This document shows positions 61,520-64,000 of a DNA stretch of 64,000 bases, in pieces. A program made the translations under genes and the position numbers. The DNA comes from Dactylonectria macrodidyma (Eukaryota > Ascomycota > Sordariomycetes > Hypocreales > Nectriaceae), in contig JAGMUV010000012.1 in NCBI GenBank assembly GCA_020744425.1, forward strand, positions 1,426,001-1,490,000, written 5' to 3'. Position 1 is the stretch's first letter; each line of letters starts with the position of its first letter. Under the pieces are notes generated by a model, which worked only from the letters and a program-made list of their open reading frames with translations, ran no database searches and was not told the origin of the DNA.

Positions 61520-63735
61520 CCATCCACAACCCCTCTTTCGCCATACCCCCTCTTTCGCCACGCAAAATAAAAAAAGCTCCACCAAAAATCAATAACTTCA
61601 CTTACACAGAATTTGACCAAATTGATAGAAATGCGTGAAATTTTTCGTTTCACAAATGATAAGTAGATTTCTCTATTATGCCCTAAGTTTTTTCACCAGC
61701 CGCCCCGACCGCCTGGTGGGTTGGTGGGGTGTGGTTTCCTCACTGACTTCTATGACCGAGCCAGCCTCCGATTCTGACTCCTGCTCGCTTGAACAGACAG
61801 ATTCCACCCCAACAGGCATATTTTGAGTCTCCCCTTCTGGTATGGCTTCTCCATCAGCTAGGGTCTCCCCAAGAGTCATGAAACGTTTGTTAGGATTCGG
61901 CACCGCCTTCCTCTTCTTCCCTCTCTTCAGGCGAGCCAATTCTTCCTCTAGGCTAGCAATCCTCAGCGTATGCGCCGCTACCGTCTGCTGTTGAGCCTCA
62001 AAGCCCTTAGCTATCACGTTGTACCGTCTCCGCGTCTTTGGTGTTTTGTTTAGCCTAAGATCACGAATTTGACGGCTCGTCTGTGGTGTATCGTCTGAGT
62101 CAAAATACGGCCTGAGTTCGGGAGTCGCTTTTGGGCTGCCATTTGTCCTATCTTCTTGGATTTCAGGGTGTCGCAGCGCTTTGGAACGCGAAATTGGCCA
62201 GTTGCTAGTGACCCTCCAGCCTGACAGTATGTTCTTCTTAGTCATTCCAATTCGGCGAGCCTTGGCGTAGGCCCTGATGAAATTGACCTTGTCCATTGGA
62301 GTGGAATCAGTTAACGAGGCGAACTTTTCCAACTCTCGTCGATATGCAGCTTTCGAGGCATTGAATACTCCATTGTCCAGTGGTTGGAGTCCGTGAGAGC
62401 AGTGTGCTGGCAGATAGCAGCAATAAACGTTGTTCAAAAAGCACGTGGCCATCCATTCATCCTTGCATCACTCAGCATTGATCTTGAGGTGGAGAAAAGG
62501 AAGAACATACTGTTGCATGGCTCCCATGACCATCTAAAATGATCAATCTGGCGTCAGAGTCGTCGGCAGGCGTTGGTCTGGGGCAGATAGACTCTCTCGA
62601 GCCATTCAATGCCAATGTGGTCGTCAGTCTACCCGTTAGGCGATGTTATATAATACCAGTCTGCTATCTGCTTGAACTCCTTAAGAAACCACTGTTTCTG
62701 CAGTTGTTTTCCCTTGAATATTATGCCAGGAGTCAAAGCGCGGCCGTCAGTAGTGACAACTTTGATAAATGAAGTCCAATTTCGAGTTTGTGGTCCCTTG
62801 AGAAATGCCTTCCGCTTTGGGTCCGCGCTTCCAACAACCAGGCTATCTAAGCCTAAATAAAAAGGATTAGTCGGTCAATTTCAAGCACTGATAAGGAATA
62901 GAGGCATATTCTTGCCGAAACCAGTCATAATACCCCCTTCATTAATGTTGACGGTGTTTTCAGGCTTGATCCAGCCATACTGGCCCTCCCTGATATCAAA
63001 GTACTAATGAACCGCTTTAGGCGTGAAAGAGTCGAACCTTTTGGCTTCTTGACGTCTACCCATCTTGGTCTTTAAGTCTAAGCGGCGATTGATAAACTTA
63101 ATCACCCAGTTGCGTCCTAACTTGGGATGTTCGCCATGCTGTCTCAACAAGCCCATGACACAAGCGCGAATCTGACTGTGGGACGGAGCGTAGCCCAAAG
63201 ACTCCTGGCGGAGTATCCAGGCAGCCAACCTATCCTCTTGACTCTTGGATAAGCGTCGATGAGGGTGAATCTGCTCTTTTACGGCCCCACGGCCGTTAAG
63301 TCTGTCGATCAGAGTCCTTCGGGGCACTCCCCGTCTCTGGGCTGCCTGAGGGGGTGGAAAGCCATTATCAGTAACATCCAATATAGCCTCCGCCATGTCG
63401 TCTTCTGTATATTTCCATCGAAGTCTTGGCCTAGGCATTTTCATGTCGTTGTCAAAGACAAAGGCCAAAAAACAAGGCAAAGAGCGGTGAGGAATTTGGT
63501 CATCTAACTAACAACATTTCCATAGCACAGCATGCATAGATCTCGTACCCCGCACAGCCTTATAGGGTCAGAATCATCATATACAATCATTTTTATGATC
63601 AACAGACGTAATTTCTCTCAATTGGCTATATATTTAGGCTGACTTTTGTATAATTGAAGTTGGTGAGTTTTGGTGGAGCTTTTTTTATTTTGCGTGGCGA
63701 AAGAGGGGTTATGGCGAAAGAGGGGTTGTGGATGG
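61520..63735 (-). mobile_element. pogo-like Tc1/mariner element, decayed, TA duplication
   Basis: Ends start CCATCCACAACCCCTCTTTC and contain the word CCCCTCTTTCGCCA twice in tandem, followed by AAAATAAAAAAAGCTCC; inverted repeats extend about 65 bp. TA flanks both sides (61518-61519 and 63736-63737). It is 2216 bp with a broken transposase gene on the minus strand. Confidence 0.85.
61676..63438 (-). pseudogene. pogo-like transposase with nonsense and active-site changes
   Basis: N-terminal part from ATG 63438 (MPRPRLRWKYTEDDMAEAIL) has the helix-turn-helix PPQAAQRRGVPRRTLIDRL and a CENP-B-like part (LSKSQEDRLAAWILRQESLG). It stops at a TAG near 63006 where Trp would fit (AVH-stop-YFDIREGQYGW). 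The next block reads ENTVNINEGGIMTG, where the first catalytic Asp of the family (N-x-D-E) is Asn. A further block has ARLIILDGHGSHAT and, after more damage, HGLQPLDNGVFNASKAAYRRELEKF and a Lys-rich C-terminus to 61676. The changes are G-to-A or C-to-T type. Inactive. Confidence 0.8.
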
Positions 63736-64000
63736 TAAGTCAATCAACACTTTACCGGAACTTCCGTAAATGGGGCACTTCCTTTCGAACGTTGACCCAG
63801 GATACAGAGGAACTACGTGATCGTATCAAATACCTATTCTTTCAACAGGTTCTCAATGATCACTTCCTCCTCCTCCAGCTCCATTCAGACGGTTTCATTA
63901 TCACTAAGACAGGCCTGAGTCGTATACGTCGAGAACTCGGCCTTTGGCGCCGCCAAGATGAAGACAAAATCGTCCCCCAACTCGAAAAGTTACGAGAATT

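Larger units (their letters stand above)
61397..64000 (+). pseudogene. Helix-turn-helix protein (probably integrase-core type), split by a pogo-like element, runs off window
   Basis: The frame 61397-61519 (MVRPTHDLSLYQFQLEEWRS...) continues at 63738 after removing the pogo-like element and one TA: SDYSLEI joins SQSTLYRNFRKWGTSF. It goes on without stops to the window edge (HSDGFIITKTGLSRIRRELG). The N-terminus has a helix-turn-helix look (LTNQEILQQLASDYSLEISQSTLYRNFRKW). I recall this start from fungal proteins that go on to an integrase-core domain, but that part is outside the window. It is interrupted here, so not functional as it stands. Confidence 0.55.

Overview
This window is eukaryotic and comes from a filamentous ascomycete, most likely a Fusarium. 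The signs are short GT-AG introns of about 46-200 bp, a complete AreA/NIT2-type GATA factor, Fot/pogo-like, impala/mimp-like, hAT, piggyBac and Mutator-like (MULE, Hop-like) DNA transposons, and C-to-T-type nonsense changes that resemble repeat-induced point mutation (RIP). The gene:transposon ratio and the many broken genes suggest an accessory (lineage-specific) or subtelomeric compartment, not a core arm. No rRNA, tRNA or CRISPR array could be supported.

Layout. 1-3.1 kb: the end of a hAT element with TCGAAT repeats cuts into a fungal transcription-factor fragment, followed by a 1.24-kb non-autonomous hAT with a perfect 8-bp target-site duplication (TSD). 3.9-16.5 kb: a nest of elements. 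A hAT (3881-16523, transposase at 13692-16315) has a MULE in its 5' end (3962-13475, 9-bp TSD); that MULE is in turn split by a decayed hAT (6073-9069, 8-bp TSD) and by a second MULE (about 10606-13416). 16.5-20.2 kb: a small inverted-repeat element, LTR pieces, an intact SnoaL-like gene and relics of NLR-type genes. 20.3-22.1 kb: an intact MFS sugar transporter. 22.2-32.4 kb: two apparently identical hAT copies in opposite orientation around 3.7 kb of gene relics; the second copy splits an LaeA-like methyltransferase. 32.7-37.1 kb: a full-length MULE. 37.7-43.6 kb: a truncated acyltransferase split by a nonsense-riddled hAT, then more hAT debris. 43.8-47.9 kb: a MITE with a nested mimp-like element, then a telomere-linked-helicase fragment split by an intact Fot-like transposon. 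48.5-51.6 kb: areA. 52.1-55.6 kb: piggyBac fragment, HP1 chromoshadow-domain relic and a full piggyBac. 55.7-61.4 kb: foldback, GMC oxidoreductase relic, a five-exon cysteine-rich secreted-protein gene, a solo LTR, a polyketide-synthase fragment and a DUF3716-type gene with a nonsense codon. 61.4-64 kb: a gene split by a decayed pogo-like element and running off the window.

How it fits together. Probably functional cellular genes are few: the SnoaL-like protein, the sugar transporter, areA and perhaps the small secreted protein. The rest is an archive of insertions. In five cases removing one element plus one TSD copy rejoins an open frame exactly, so target genes and relative order can be read directly. 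Each hAT family carries its own short repeat near its ends, presumably a transposase-binding array.
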